In this document: piece after piece, positions 1 through 10,191 of the stretch
Layout: each line of letters begins with the position of its first letter
Numbering within the stretch: the first letter of the stretch is position 1
Assembly: GCA_030141605.1 (NCBI GenBank)
Contig: JAQGDQ010000504.1
Location: 131,501 to 160,831 of the forward strand
DNA length: 29,331 bases
DNA from: Tubiluchus corallicola
Lineage: Eukaryota; Priapulida; Priapulimorpha; Priapulimorphida; Tubiluchidae
Reading direction: 5' to 3'
Notes under the pieces: generated by a model
Database searches by the model: none
What the model saw: the letters and a program-made list of their open reading frames with translations, nothing else
What the model was told of the DNA's origin: nothing
Program-made: the position numbers and the translations under genes

Positions 1-331
1 GTCCAATCAGCGAATCGCTTAGTTTTTCCCCGAACTTATCCTGCGCATCGGTGAAGAAAAGACACGTGACGTCATCAAAGTTTTCGCACCATTTCAACCA
101 GGTGGCGCGGATTGCCTCGCGTCTGACCCGACGAGCAGGTGCACTCATTACTCCTACAAACAGCAACAGTTTCTTCTTGTTGTTCAGATGAAACTGGAAC
201 AAACTGCTTGTTTTTGGCACCATGTGTACCTTTGTATCTTCGGCAAGTAGATTTTCTTTCATGTAGAAATGCACGATCACGAGGAACAAGACGCACGCAG
301 GAAACAGCGCATATCTACGTGGAAAGTTCAT
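1..331 (-). CDS. GT31 beta-1,3-galactosyltransferase-like protein, N-terminal part (runs off left edge)
   Basis: The minus strand is open from an ATG at 331-329 to the window edge, giving 110 codons without a stop. Residues 1-7 (MNFPRRY) are a short basic cytoplasmic tail. Residues 8-24 are hydrophobic (ALFPACVLFLVIVHFYM) and fit a type II Golgi signal anchor. A short stem follows. From residue 54 comes the start of a GT31 catalytic domain: KLLLFVGVMSAPARR, then RREAIRATWLKWC at 70-82, matching the family's RR..IR.TW signature, then a beta strand CLFFTD (90-95). GT31 enzymes add galactose or GlcNAc in beta-1,3 linkage in the Golgi. The SAP...RR..IR.TWL spelling recalls B3GALT6-type enzymes, but the DxD metal site lies outside the window, so the subfamily is open. 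The start was chosen because it sits directly before the basic tail and anchor. No intron is needed in the visible part. Confidence 0.82.
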   Translation of the reverse strand, partial: MNFPRRYALFPACVLFLVIVHFYMKENLLAEDTKVHMVPKTSSLFQFHLNNKKKLLLFVGVMSAPARRVRREAIRATWLKWCENFDDVTCLFFTDAQDKFGEKLSDSLIG

Positions 332-967
332 CGCGTACTGAAGAGCTCAAACATCTGTTTGGTCAGTTCCATCAACCAGAACGGGTTTCTTCTCTTTTTT
401 GTTTACGCGGTCATTAAGCTGCGGACAGTGTATCTCCTGTTTACCCCCTAAAGCAAACACAGGCGTATTTACCAATAGGCTAACTGGACAATAGCCTGGG
501 ATGCCAAAGTTTGAGGGGCGCCAAGTCTTCAGGAGAGAATGCAGCAAACGAAATGTTACGTACAGAAAGCCTTCACTATTTCATTCATGTTCCAAAGTCG
601 TTTATTCTAAAGAGAACATTAACAAGTAAGAAAATAAATAAAATGATAAACAGAAGCTTAGTAATTACGAAGAAGTACTTTCTCAAATTTCAGAGATCGA
701 ATTCATAACTTAATTAAATTATTTAAATTCATGTAACTTACATCGTTGGCTCTTCGTCAAGATTTAAAATTTCTCAAGGTACAAATTTGGTAATAACTAA
801 ACGCTGTTCTTAACTATAACACAATAACGACAAAAAACATTGCTGTGAATAAAAACGCGGCCATCATTGTTCTCCCCCTGTCCTTTCCTGTCCTGTCCGC
901 ACTGCTCGTAGAGGGCAACACCTTCCAATAAATAAGTGTCGTTATGCATACTGCAGTTACAGGAAGG
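332..967. other. Gene-free stretch upstream of the GT31 gene
   Basis: This should hold the 5' UTR and promoter of the minus-strand glycosyltransferase. I see no TATA box in the right place on that strand. An inverted CCAAT (ACCAATAGGC near 471-480) is the only familiar promoter word. Positions 590-880 are AT-rich with no recognisable feature. Short open frames in both directions have no domain-like content. Confidence 0.4.
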
Positions 968-975
968 TATAAAAG
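968..975 (+). promoter_or_regulatory. TATA-box-like element (TATAAAAG)
   Basis: A perfect TATAAAAG in a local GC-richer patch (GGTATAAAAGCTGGCGAG), with AACAGTAA about 25-30 bases downstream as a possible initiator. No open reading frame follows within 600 bases, so it could serve a non-coding or spliced transcript, or be part of an old LTR. The word CTGCAGTTACAG just upstream recurs near 1289. Confidence 0.25.
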
Positions 976-1112
976 CTGGCGAGTCATATAGAGAACAGTA
1001 AGGTCATAATTTCAATTTCGAATCTAATCAGCACAAGATGTAGATGTAGATGGCTAATTAAGTTCCCTTAATTAGTACACACTGCAAACGTTGTAGTAAT
1101 TATTTCTGTTAT

Positions 1113-1160
1113 AAATAATTAGTTAATAACAGTGCACACGGATGGATCGTTATGAATAAT
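1113..1160 (+). repeat. Isolated copy of the 41-bp minisatellite monomer
   Basis: AATAATTAGTTAATAACAG followed by TGCACACGGATGGATCGTTATGA style sequence is one monomer of the array at 1604-2006, standing alone about 440 bp upstream. It is probably the progenitor or an outlying relic of that array. The interval between the two (1161-1603) is AT-rich with no gene. Confidence 0.7.
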
Positions 1161-1603
1161 GTGCTGATTTAAACTTGTATTGCCCCCTCGTTTCTGTTAT
1201 AAACTGGTTTCCTTTTAAACAGGTCATGTGACTGGTCTTTTACCTGTACACTTACCTGTAGATTGGAGTCCCCCAGGCATTCACACACTGCAGTTACAGA
1301 TTGTTTAGCGTCATTCATTGATTCGTTGTTATAATTTCATAATTACACTTATAGAAGATCACCATGTAAGTTGATTTATTAATTTCTTAAATCTTGAACC
1401 TTTGTTTATTAAAAACATTAGATTAATTAGACTAGAGATCAGATTTTTATAATTTGCATAAAACTTTGTTAAAGTTAATTAGATCAATTTGGTTTAGATT
1501 TCGCCGTAAATTTGAGCAAAATTATATAAAATTATCTTATTTGTTTCCAGATTAAACGATACAAGCTACACAATCATGTTGTTGGAGATAAGAATGTAGC
1601 ACA

Positions 1604-2006
1604 AATAATTAGTTAATAACAGTCCAAACGGATGAATTATAATGAATAAGTAGTTAATAACAGTACACACGAATGAATCGTTATGAATAATTAGTTAATA
1701 ACAGAATGCACGAATGAATCGTTATGAATAATTAGTTAATAACAGAATGCACGAATGAATCGTTATGAATAATTAGTTAATAACAGTACACACAGATGAA
1801 TAGTTATGAATAATTAGTTAATAACAGTACACACAGATGAATAGTTATGAATAATTAGTTAATAACAGTACACACAGATGAATAGTTATGAATAATTAGT
1901 TAATAACAGTACACACAGATGAATAGTTATGAATAATTAGTTAATAACAGTACACAGAGATGAATAGTTATGAATAATTAGTTAATAACAGTACACACAG
2001 ATGAAT
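1604..2006 (+). repeat. 41-bp minisatellite, about 10 copies
   Basis: Head-to-tail monomers begin AATAATTAGTTAATAACAG and end with a GATGAATAGTTATG block. The first copies differ (TCCAAACGG, AATGCACG, AATCGTT), whereas copies from about 1760 on are almost identical, so the right side expanded most recently. The period is not a multiple of three and stops occur in every monomer, so it is non-coding. Confidence 0.9.
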
Positions 2007-2638
2007 TCAGGCTATAACCTATAAATTAATTCCAGAAAATTGCAATAGAAAGTATAATTCGTGACAATCACTGACAAACAAACTTTGAATATGCTGGTTA
2101 GTTTGTGAGATAATAGACAAGCTGTGATCAGTTCTAGTACTTCGCTAACTAATCTATTATCTAGCATTTCCAAATTCTCAGGTATTATAATTTCAATAAG
2201 CTAATTACCTAATAGTATTATATTAAATGACTATCCAGTATATACGTTCCCACTACGTCACGGGCCGAAATCAGGAGCTGAGCCGTTTACGGGGTTGGGA
2301 TCGGAACCCTGGAAGCCAAAACATTTCCTGTATTTTATGAGGCCTTTTTCAGAAACATAAATAAAAAAAATTAAACGACAAAGTAATATAAATTTCTTGA
2401 TTTTACATTTTAAAAAAGCCCTAAAATAGTGAAATTTACAAAAGCACAGGCAGCGTAGATCAATGTTTGCAGTTCCTTCCCGGTCCCACCACACATTTCT
2501 TACGTTTGTGAGATTTCTGGAAACAGATGGGAGTAAAGGAAAGTTGTGTTAAATAATGATTTTGATTAAATTGGTGATTAAATTATTAAATTAATAATTC
2601 AAGATTAAATGCTTGACGTGGATAGAAGCCTAGTTAGG
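2007..2638. other. AT-rich stretch without a recognisable gene
   Basis: Nothing convincing is seen here. A 78-codon minus-strand open frame at 2494-2258 has no start context, domain or repeat-family signature that I recognise. The part from 2390 to 2620 is almost pure A/T. Confidence 0.4.
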
Positions 2639-2921
2639 TGTGGCATCACGTGACCAGCTGATGTTCGACCGGCTGACTCAGAAGTAAAGATTGATCATGT
2701 AATCCTTATGCGCAGAAGCTCACGGCGCATTAGGTAGTTAGACAAAAGTGTTTTGAGGCTCGCACCTCGGGGGAAGATTAGGAACTGACTCGCAGACGGA
2801 GGGCTGGCATTACTATCCTCTTATATTTACCGTGTTGTGTTTCATATTTAATAAATGTGTAGTTTATTAAAAAAAGTCTTGATAGTTTGCCATGCCCACG
2901 TGGCTACCTCACATGCCACGC
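2639..2921 (+). mobile_element. Putative solo LTR (Gypsy-like), plus orientation
   Basis: It starts TGTGGCATCACGTGACC and ends CTACCTCACA, the TG...CA shape of an LTR, with AATAAA at 2850-2855. It is related over several blocks to the reverse complement of 10270-10497: TGG..TCA.GTGA.C near the start, TGGCAT.ACTATC, TATATTTA..GTGTT, AATAAA.GTGTAGTTT and ATAGTTT.GCCAT near the end. No internal retroviral genes adjoin it and I found no clear target-site duplication, so family and borders are inferred. Confidence 0.42.
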
Positions 2922-2929
2922 TATAAACA

Positions 2930-4199
<1,270 letters not shown>

Positions 4200-4205
4200 T
4201 ATAAA
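4200..4205 (+). promoter_or_regulatory. Possible TATA box (TATAAA) of the somatomedin-B-like gene
   Basis: TATAAA in the context CCTCTATAAACAG lies about 135 bases before the ATG at 4339. Transcription would then start near 4230, leaving a 5' UTR of about 110 bases. No other candidate is closer. Confidence 0.35.
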
Positions 4206-4338
4206 CAGTTTGTTCGGCCAGTAGTTACTAAGGCAGTGGTCAAGTTAATGTGCGCTTGGTCAGGAAAGATTGAAGAGTGATGTAAAGTGACCTCCTTGGT
4301 GATTTTGCCAACATCTTAAAGAGATTCAACTTCACGAA

Positions 4339-6222
4339 ATGTTGAACAATCTTAACTGCATCACCCTTGCGGTATTTCCGCTTGTGTTTCTGAGCAGTGT
4401 GAACGCTGTTACTTTCGACTGTGGCTCTCGTGACTCGTGTGAAGGCATCTCAGCAAACGACTACCTCGTCTTTACTCAGAGAAACTGTTTCTGTGATTCG
4501 GACTGCTACAAATATGGCGACTGTTGCGCAGACGCAAACGCCACGCTGTTCCAAAGCCCGTCAGGGGCTCAAGGAGAAGACCATCTCGTTGACAACAATG
4601 AAGATGAATGGACGTGCGCTTTCGTAAACACGGCCGGAGAAGGAACGTACGTTAAGAGGATTTGTCCATCTTACTGGAAATCGGAGGAAATCCGGTCCCT
4701 TTGCGAAAGCAATGGTGATTTGGAATCATCAGATCCAGCTGTAGTTCTACCAGTCACAAGCACTGACAGTCATGTCACTTACAGGAACATATACTGTGCT
4801 ATTTGCCATTTAGACTACCACCATGCCCTCTACTGGGCCCCGGAAGTGACGTGCACGTACAAGCCGGAAGCTCAAGGTTTCAAAACACTGAAACATGTCA
4901 TAGAGAACAGTTACTACAATAAGAGATCTGGCAGGTGGTTTCTGAAGGGAAAAAGTAGTTCCTCCTGTCGAGTTACGATCACTCCGCCCGTGGCATCACG
5001 AAGGTGTAAACCACACATTGTGGAATGCGCGAGTGATTGGCCTGATGATGACGTCAGAAAACAATGTAGCGGTCACAATGCATACGTGTATAAAATTCGA
5101 AAACCTGGCGTGTATAAAAACATCCACTGTGCCCTCTGTAACCACGAAGATCTAAAGATGTTCTCTTGTCAAATAAGTTACAGACTGACAGCAGATGCAA
5201 CATTCCAAATTTACGAAGATCTTTTGAGCCTGGCAATAGATTATCCCTTAGAATTTACACCACAATATGACAATATCAAGTTATCTGAGTGTAGACTGTC
5301 ATACATCTCACGTGTGTATGACCCATTCAAAGACACGTGCAGAAGTCCATACTGTAAAGGACACGAAAATGATGACTGCATGTGGATTGCCATTGATGGA
5401 AAGCAAGAGACTGAAAATAAATATTCTAACGAATCAGATGTTGCTTACCTGAATAAAAATGTGACGAGTTCACCACGTTTTGCTGACGTCAGTGTGACGA
5501 AGTACTCAGATGATGTCAAAGCAACGAGTTTACCACTTACTGATGATGTCACGATTACGATGTCATCAGTTCCGGATGATGATGTCAGTGTAACAAGCTC
5601 GCTGGTTTCTGATGACGTCAGTGTGACGAAGTTGCCAGATGATGTCAAAGCGACTAATTTACCACTTACTGATGACGTCACGATTACGATGTCATCAGTT
5701 CGGGATGATGATGTCAGTGTAATGAGCTCGCTGGTTTCTGATGACGTCAGTGACGCAAGTTCACCATTTGCTGAAGACATCAATAATATCAGCTTGCCAA
5801 CTGCTGATGACGTCATGGTGACAAAGCCATCAACTGCTGCAGATGTCGTTACCGTAACGGGTTCGTTGGATGCTGCTGATGACGACAATGTAACAAAACT
5901 GCCAGATGATGATGACACAACTACTTTTGTCACAAAACCAGCAGAGCTTGATAGCACGGATAAAAATTTATTAGAGGAAACATCTGATGAAGAAGATAAT
6001 ACTGACCATGATGATGATGATGATGATGCTGGTGATGACGATGACGACGACGACGATGATGACGACGATGACGACGACGGTGATGATGATGATGATGATG
6101 ACGACGACGAAGACGACCATGATGACAGCGATGATGATAATAAAGAATCCATGTACGCAACAGAGCCAATGAATGATGGCGTGAAACTTGACCTTGAAAA
6201 CTCAACAGAACAGAGTCGTTAA
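4339..6222 (+). CDS. Secreted somatomedin-B-like Cys-rich protein with repetitive acidic tail
   Basis: A single open frame of 627 residues with no intron. Residues 1-23 form a signal peptide (LAVFPLVFLSSVNA). Residues 28-63 fit a somatomedin-B module, Cys at 28, 34, 50, 52, 56, 62, 63 with the CFCDSDC and GDCC motifs; a possible eighth Cys is C93. Two related Cys-rich modules follow: CPSYWKSEEIRSLC ... YRNIYCAIC (about 109-156) and CASDWPDDDVRKQC ... YKNIHCALC (about 230-267). This layout recalls the ectodomains of invertebrate somatomedin-B-containing Methuselah/adhesion-type receptors, but no seven-helix domain follows. From residue 380 on there are Ser/Thr/Asp repeats with a 43-residue period, then poly-Asp (about 558-600), then the stop. 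It may be a secreted paralogue that lost its membrane part; the acidic tail suggests calcium or mineral binding (inference). N-glycosylation sequons such as NAT are present. Confidence 0.85.
   Translation: MLNNLNCITLAVFPLVFLSSVNAVTFDCGSRDSCEGISANDYLVFTQRNCFCDSDCYKYGDCCADANATLFQSPSGAQGEDHLVDNNEDEWTCAFVNTAGEGTYVKRICPSYWKSEEIRSLCESNGDLESSDPAVVLPVTSTDSHVTYRNIYCAICHLDYHHALYWAPEVTCTYKPEAQGFKTLKHVIENSYYNKRSGRWFLKGKSSSSCRVTITPPVASRRCKPHIVECASDWPDDDVRKQCSGHNAYVYKIRKPGVYKNIHCALCNHEDLKMFSCQISYRLTADATFQIYEDLLSLAIDYPLEFTPQYDNIKLSECRLSYISRVYDPFKDTCRSPYCKGHENDDCMWIAIDGKQETENKYSNESDVAYLNKNVTSSPRFADVSVTKYSDDVKATSLPLTDDVTITMSSVPDDDVSVTSSLVSDDVSVTKLPDDVKATNLPLTDDVTITMSSVRDDDVSVMSSLVSDDVSDASSPFAEDINNISLPTADDVMVTKPSTAADVVTVTGSLDAADDDNVTKLPDDDDTTTFVTKPAELDSTDKNLLEETSDEEDNTDHDDDDDDAGDDDDDDDDDDDDDDDGDDDDDDDDDEDDHDDSDDDNKESMYATEPMNDGVKLDLENSTEQSR
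5484..5749 (+). repeat. 129-bp in-frame coding repeat, two full copies plus start of a third
   Basis: Copies begin at 5484, 5613 and 5742, each opening with TGACGTCAGTG. The 43-residue unit reads roughly DDVSVTK..DDVKAT.LPL then TDDVTITMSSV..DDVSV and SSLVS. The third copy diverges after its first few codons. The repeat keeps the reading frame, unlike the non-coding arrays elsewhere in the window. Confidence 0.85.
6010..6140 (+). repeat. GAT/GAC trinucleotide tract encoding poly-Asp
   Basis: A mix of GAT and GAC codons encodes about 40 aspartates with rare A, G, E, H and S interruptions. Mixed synonymous codons suggest that the acidic run is either old or kept by selection rather than a fresh pure microsatellite. 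The antisense poly-Ser and His/Arg frames here are shadows. Confidence 0.9.
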
Positions 6223-6226
6223 TAAA
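6221..6226 (+). promoter_or_regulatory. AATAAA overlapping the stop codon
   Basis: The gene ends CGT TAA TAA A, so an AATAAA hexamer overlaps its tandem stop codons. If used, the 3' UTR would be only about 20 bases. Other weaker A-rich signals lie 300-400 bases further on, so the true cleavage site is uncertain. Confidence 0.4.
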
Positions 6227-7080
6227 TGAGCTAGTCAACGGTAGCATGACGTCATCTCCAGATCATCAAATGTCACAGAATTTCCTGATGATGTCCTTGA
6301 GGAGCACCATGACATTGCAGACTACATCATGTATGCATCACATTACATTTTCAATGGTATTTATCACTCGTGGATTAGAAATCTTACAAAATGGCACAAC
6401 ACTAGCAAATGTTACACATTCTTGAACAAATGACATCTGATGATTTCAATGTATCCTGTGCAGTAAGAACAGTAACTTTATGTGCTGCATTGTGTGTATA
6501 CTAGTATGTTAGTAGTATGTATACTAGTACAGAGTATGTTACAGTTTTTAGCAGTTTTTAATATTAGTACAAAATTTTGAAACGTAATGTAATTCTATGA
6601 AATTGCTACTCGTGAAAATGCAAAAATAATGAGCTGAACAGGTGAAAGTGCATTGTACATTTTTACTCATAGGCAGCAGGTGAACCAACCTACAGGTAAT
6701 GTTATGAGCTCCACTTTAATCTAGGAAGCCCATAACATCACCTGGGATTGGTTGAGCAGTGGTTTCCTGTGGAAAAAACGAACACGTGACATCGTCGGTT
6801 GTCTGTTCATTGTGGTGGAATGCACTTCTCCTGTCTGCCTGCCGAGTGTCGTGGATTCTGTTAAGGTTTGAAGAATTGTCATCAGATTTTTCCATTTGTG
6901 TTGTCCTTCTCAGTCGTTCCCTTTGATTTCTTAGTTTTGGCTTTGTTGTTTCTTTTTTTACAATTTCTGGAGTGTCCTTTGTGCTAAAGCCATTGTTCTG
7001 ACGTCACCCATTATACGCTGCCTATAACCTTATAACTTTAATTCAGTAAAAGCTGCTGGCTATGCGCTAGGTAAATATAG
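6227..7080. other. Intergenic or 3' UTR stretch
   Basis: No coding signal was found. 6227-6300 still resembles the repeat part of the preceding gene (ATGACGTCATC, CCTGATGATGTCC), as if the coding repeat once extended past the present stop. The hairpin at 6682-6753 is listed separately. 6840-7010 is T-rich on the plus strand with no feature that I recognise. Confidence 0.4.
6682..6753. repeat. Imperfect inverted repeat (hairpin), about 28-bp arms
   Basis: The left arm GAACCAACCTACAGGTAATG continuing to 6711 pairs with the right arm 6727-6753 (GCCCATAACATCACCTGGGA continuing with TTGGTTG). The loop is about 16 bases. The arms differ at a few places. It has the size of a pre-miRNA-like stem but may equally be a small foldback element. 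Confidence 0.6.
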
Positions 7081-7890
7081 GGTTTACATGTCAAATGTAG
7101 ACCGACGTTAGCTCAAATGTAGATTTACGTAATTCAAATGTGTCTTGGTAACTCAAATGTAGACTTAGGTAGTTCAAATGTGTTAACAATGGTTTTCAAC
7201 AAATCTTAAGCGTTTTTGGTAAGTCAAATATAGACACATGTCAAGTCAAATGTGACATTGGTATCTCAAATGTGAATAGGTGTGAAAATAATAACTTTAT
7301 ACGTCTACTAATAGTTCACTAATATTCTGCAAACTTTACATACCATTGGAACTGTTAGAGAAAACAATACATTCTTAAAATAAACAATGTTTCTTGGGAG
7401 AAACTAATTCATTAATGCAGTGCTAATGCATTACTTAAAAAACTAATTAGTGATTCACTGTTCATTGGGAAGTGATGCTGCCGATAGCACCATGACCATA
7501 AAATATAATTTTAATTTCGTTTTATCTTTTCGTAATTTGCACTTAAATGAGTTAATTATCGATTTATTCAAAGTACCGCATCTACATTTGACTTACCTAA
7601 GTCACATTTGAGTTACCAAAACACGTTTGAAATTCCTAAGTCTACATTTGACTTACCTAAGTCACATTTGAACTTTCCTGTGTCTACATTTGACTTACCT
7701 AAGTCACATTTGAGTTACCAAAACACATTCGAAATTCCTATGTCTACCTTTGACTTACCTAAGTCACATTTGAACTTTCCTATGTCTACCTTTGACTTAC
7801 CTAAGTCACATTTGAACTTTCCTGTGTCTACATTTGACTTACCTAAGTCACATTTGAACTTTCCTGTGTCTACATTTGACGTGTAAAACC
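7081..7890. mobile_element. Foldback-type element with repeat-built terminal inverted repeats
   Basis: The left end (7081, GGTTTACATGTCAAATGTAG) matches the reverse complement of the right end (7890). The left arm (7081-7272) is a series of short repeats around TCAAATGTAGAC / TCAAATGTG separated by TTAGGTA-like spacers. The right arm (7570-7890) is the same series inverted and more regular: CTACATTTGACTTACCTAAG then TCACATTTGA. The centre (7273-7569) is AT-rich and unrelated. TATA flanks both ends. TIRs built from internal tandem repeats are the hallmark of Foldback/Galileo-like elements. No transposase is present, and the 92-codon frame at 7608-7886 is only the repeat. Confidence 0.65.
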
Positions 7891-8136
7891 TATAAAAGAA
7901 CACGAGGTAGAATAAATTATTTTAGCATTTATTGAGACAGTAATTATAACACTAATTACTGATATGTTTATTATTATTTTTTACTTTACAGCTTGAACTA
8001 GTTTATATCATAATTCTTATCATGTGTTGTTTTTGTTTTACCGTATAAAAGTTAGGAATAAGTGATAAAATAAAATATTAACAGGAAGATTGCATTTTGA
8101 TATTCGAATATAGAGATTTAAAATGTTTGAATGTTT

Positions 8137-9060
8137 AGTGTACTACTACGTTATGTACTAATGTACTAATGCCAAATGTACAAATGTACTAATGCCTTAT
8201 CTGCTAATGTACTAACGCCTAGTGTACTAATGTGCTAATGCCAAAATGTACAAATTTTACAAATTTTCTAATGCCAAATGTACTAATGCCTTATCTACTA
8301 ATGTACTAATGCCTTGTGTACTAATGTGCTAATGCCAAATGTACAAATGCACTAATGCCTTATCTACTAATGTACTATTGCCTTGTGTACTAGTGTGGTA
8401 ATACCAAATGCACAAATGTACTAATGCTTTGTGTACTAGTGTACTAATGCCAAATGTACAATTGTACTAATGTTTTTCTACTAATGACTAATGCTTTGTG
8501 TACTAATGTGCTAATGCCAAATGCACAAATGTACTAATGCCTTATCTACTAATGTACTAATGCCTTGTGTACTAGTGTGCTAATGTCTTATGTACTAGTG
8601 TACTAGTACCAAATGTACGAGCGTGCTAATGCCTTATCTACTATTGTACTAATACATTGTGTACTAGTGTACTAATGCCAAATGTACAAGCGTACTAATG
8701 CCTTATCTACTAATGTATTAATGCCTAGTGTACTAGTGTACTAATGCCAAATGTACAAATTCACTAATGCCATATGTACTAGTGCACTAATGCCAAATGT
8801 ACTAATGCAATATGTACTAGTGCACTAATGCCAAATGTACTAATGCCTTATCTACTAATGTACCAATGCCTTGTGTACTTATGTGCTAATGCCAAATGCA
8901 CAAGTGTACTAATGCCTTATCTACTAATGTACTAATGCCTTGTGTACGAGTGTGCTAATGCCTTATGTACTAGTGTACTAGTGACAAATTTACAAGCGTA
9001 CTAATGCCTTATCTACTAATGTACTAATGACTTATGTACTACTGTACAAATGCACTAATG
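8137..9060 (+). repeat. Degenerate short-period repeat (GTACTAATGCC family)
   Basis: About 920 bases are made of variants of TGTACTAATGCC, TATCTACTAA, TTGTGTACTAGTG and CAAATGTACAAATG. The 10-12-bp words are themselves arranged in a looser higher-order cycle of roughly 65-80 bp (CCTTATCTACTAATG recurs). Heavy divergence and absence of long open frames show an old non-coding array. Confidence 0.85.
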
Positions 9061-9462
9061 TTGGTTTTTTGGTGGCTGACTTCACAACCTATGTTCCTAT
9101 TAATACTATTTTTACAAACTGCTTGTAACAAAATACGTTAGGGAATAAATAAATCTTGAATTTGAATCGTTGCATGGCAATTTCGTAGTACTGAGTTTGG
9201 TTCTTCGTGATTTGTGCAGTCACTGCAGAAAAGGAAAACAAACCCACGACCACGTTCATTGTAGTTTCATACACTTAGAAATATTGAAATTACCACGCAT
9301 GATGTACACGCACTAAATGCCTTTCTCATCAAACTAACAAAAATCTAATTCTTTGCGGGATTAAACTGAAAGATAATACAGTAAAAGCTTATTACAATGT
9401 GAACCTGGCTTAACGGCAACGTTTCTGGCAAAACGTCTGAAATTTGCATAGACACGTATATA
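9061..9462. other. Stretch without recognisable feature
   Basis: A 61-codon minus-strand frame at 9274-9089 begins with a weakly hydrophobic segment (VVVGLFSFSAV) but has no family signature, and nothing around it supports a gene. Confidence 0.35.
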
Positions 9463-10011
9463 TTAAAGGAAGACCCGACGATTGTTTAGACTCAATCTCG
9501 TTTTATTTTACTGTCCAAAATATACATTTTCTTGCCTATAAAAGTTAACAGTTGTTTCTTATATTTGAATAATTAGCTTAGAAAGTTAATTAACGACAAC
9601 CGAACACTGGTATTGCTTACGTCAGAAACTAACCACAGTTTGTGCAATGGCAGGCATCTTCCCTTGCGCATCAAGCACATTTGCATAAGTATTACAGTAC
9701 TGCTTAAACGCACGATGACACGAAAATTGGTTTTACATCATATGATGTCAGAAACTAACACAGTAGTTCATGGTCAAGGTTATCATGGTACCACCTTCTT
9801 TTGTCGGCCACGCGAATGTGACGAAAACGCACCGCTGCCAATCTTAGTAGATTCACTGAGCCGCGCGTAACTTTGAAAGTTTAACGAAATTTGAGTATCC
9901 GAGGTAATTGCTATTTCATCTAAGCTTTGATTTAAAAAAAGCTACAATAGTTTTCAATATTTTAGAGCATTTCTGAACTCGTGTTTACACAATCATCCGG
10001 TTTTCCTTTAA
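9463..10011 (+). mobile_element. TTAA-flanked MITE (copy 1, complete)
   Basis: The left end is TTAA AGGAAGACCCGACGATTG and the right end read inward is TTAA AGGAAAACCGGATGATTG, so the termini are inverted repeats of about 20 bp with a few mismatches, flanked by TTAA on both sides. TTAA target sites point to the piggyBac or Kolobok superfamilies. It has no transposase; the 85-codon frame at 9613-9870 lies inside and has no domain. A second, rearranged copy lies at 12668-13236 with long identical blocks (CTTACGTCAGAAACTAACCA, ATATACATTTTCTTGCC). Confidence 0.68.
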
Positions 10012-10191
10012 ACCGCCCACTGAGCGAACCACGCTGTGGGCCATGTTTGAAAAAAATGACGTCAGCTGGACAACTTGAAAGTACGCGTAGCAAAACTTCT
10101 GCACTTCACTCAGAAATTCTGCTACTCTAACCAAAGACGCTTTCTGTACCTCGTACATCATTCTCGCTCACTCTCGCCAAAGACGTGAAAC

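Noticed and set aside
75-296. Minus-strand 73-codon frame
   Set aside because: It overlaps the GT31 frame out of register. Only the GT31 frame has the anchor and family motif.
2258-2494. 78-codon minus-strand frame
   Set aside because: No signal peptide, domain or repeat-family similarity that I could recognise, and the sequence is mostly AT-rich filler.
5445-6247. Minus-strand 235-codon Ser-rich and 105-codon His/Arg-rich frames
   Set aside because: They are antisense shadows of the acidic tail of the 4339-6222 gene.
7608-7886. 92-codon frame with TFDLPKSHLNFP repeats
   Set aside because: It is the right arm of the foldback element read as protein; the opposite strand is equally open.
9613-9870. 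85-codon frame
   Set aside because: It lies inside TTAA element copy 1, and the related copy at 12.8 kb does not keep the frame.
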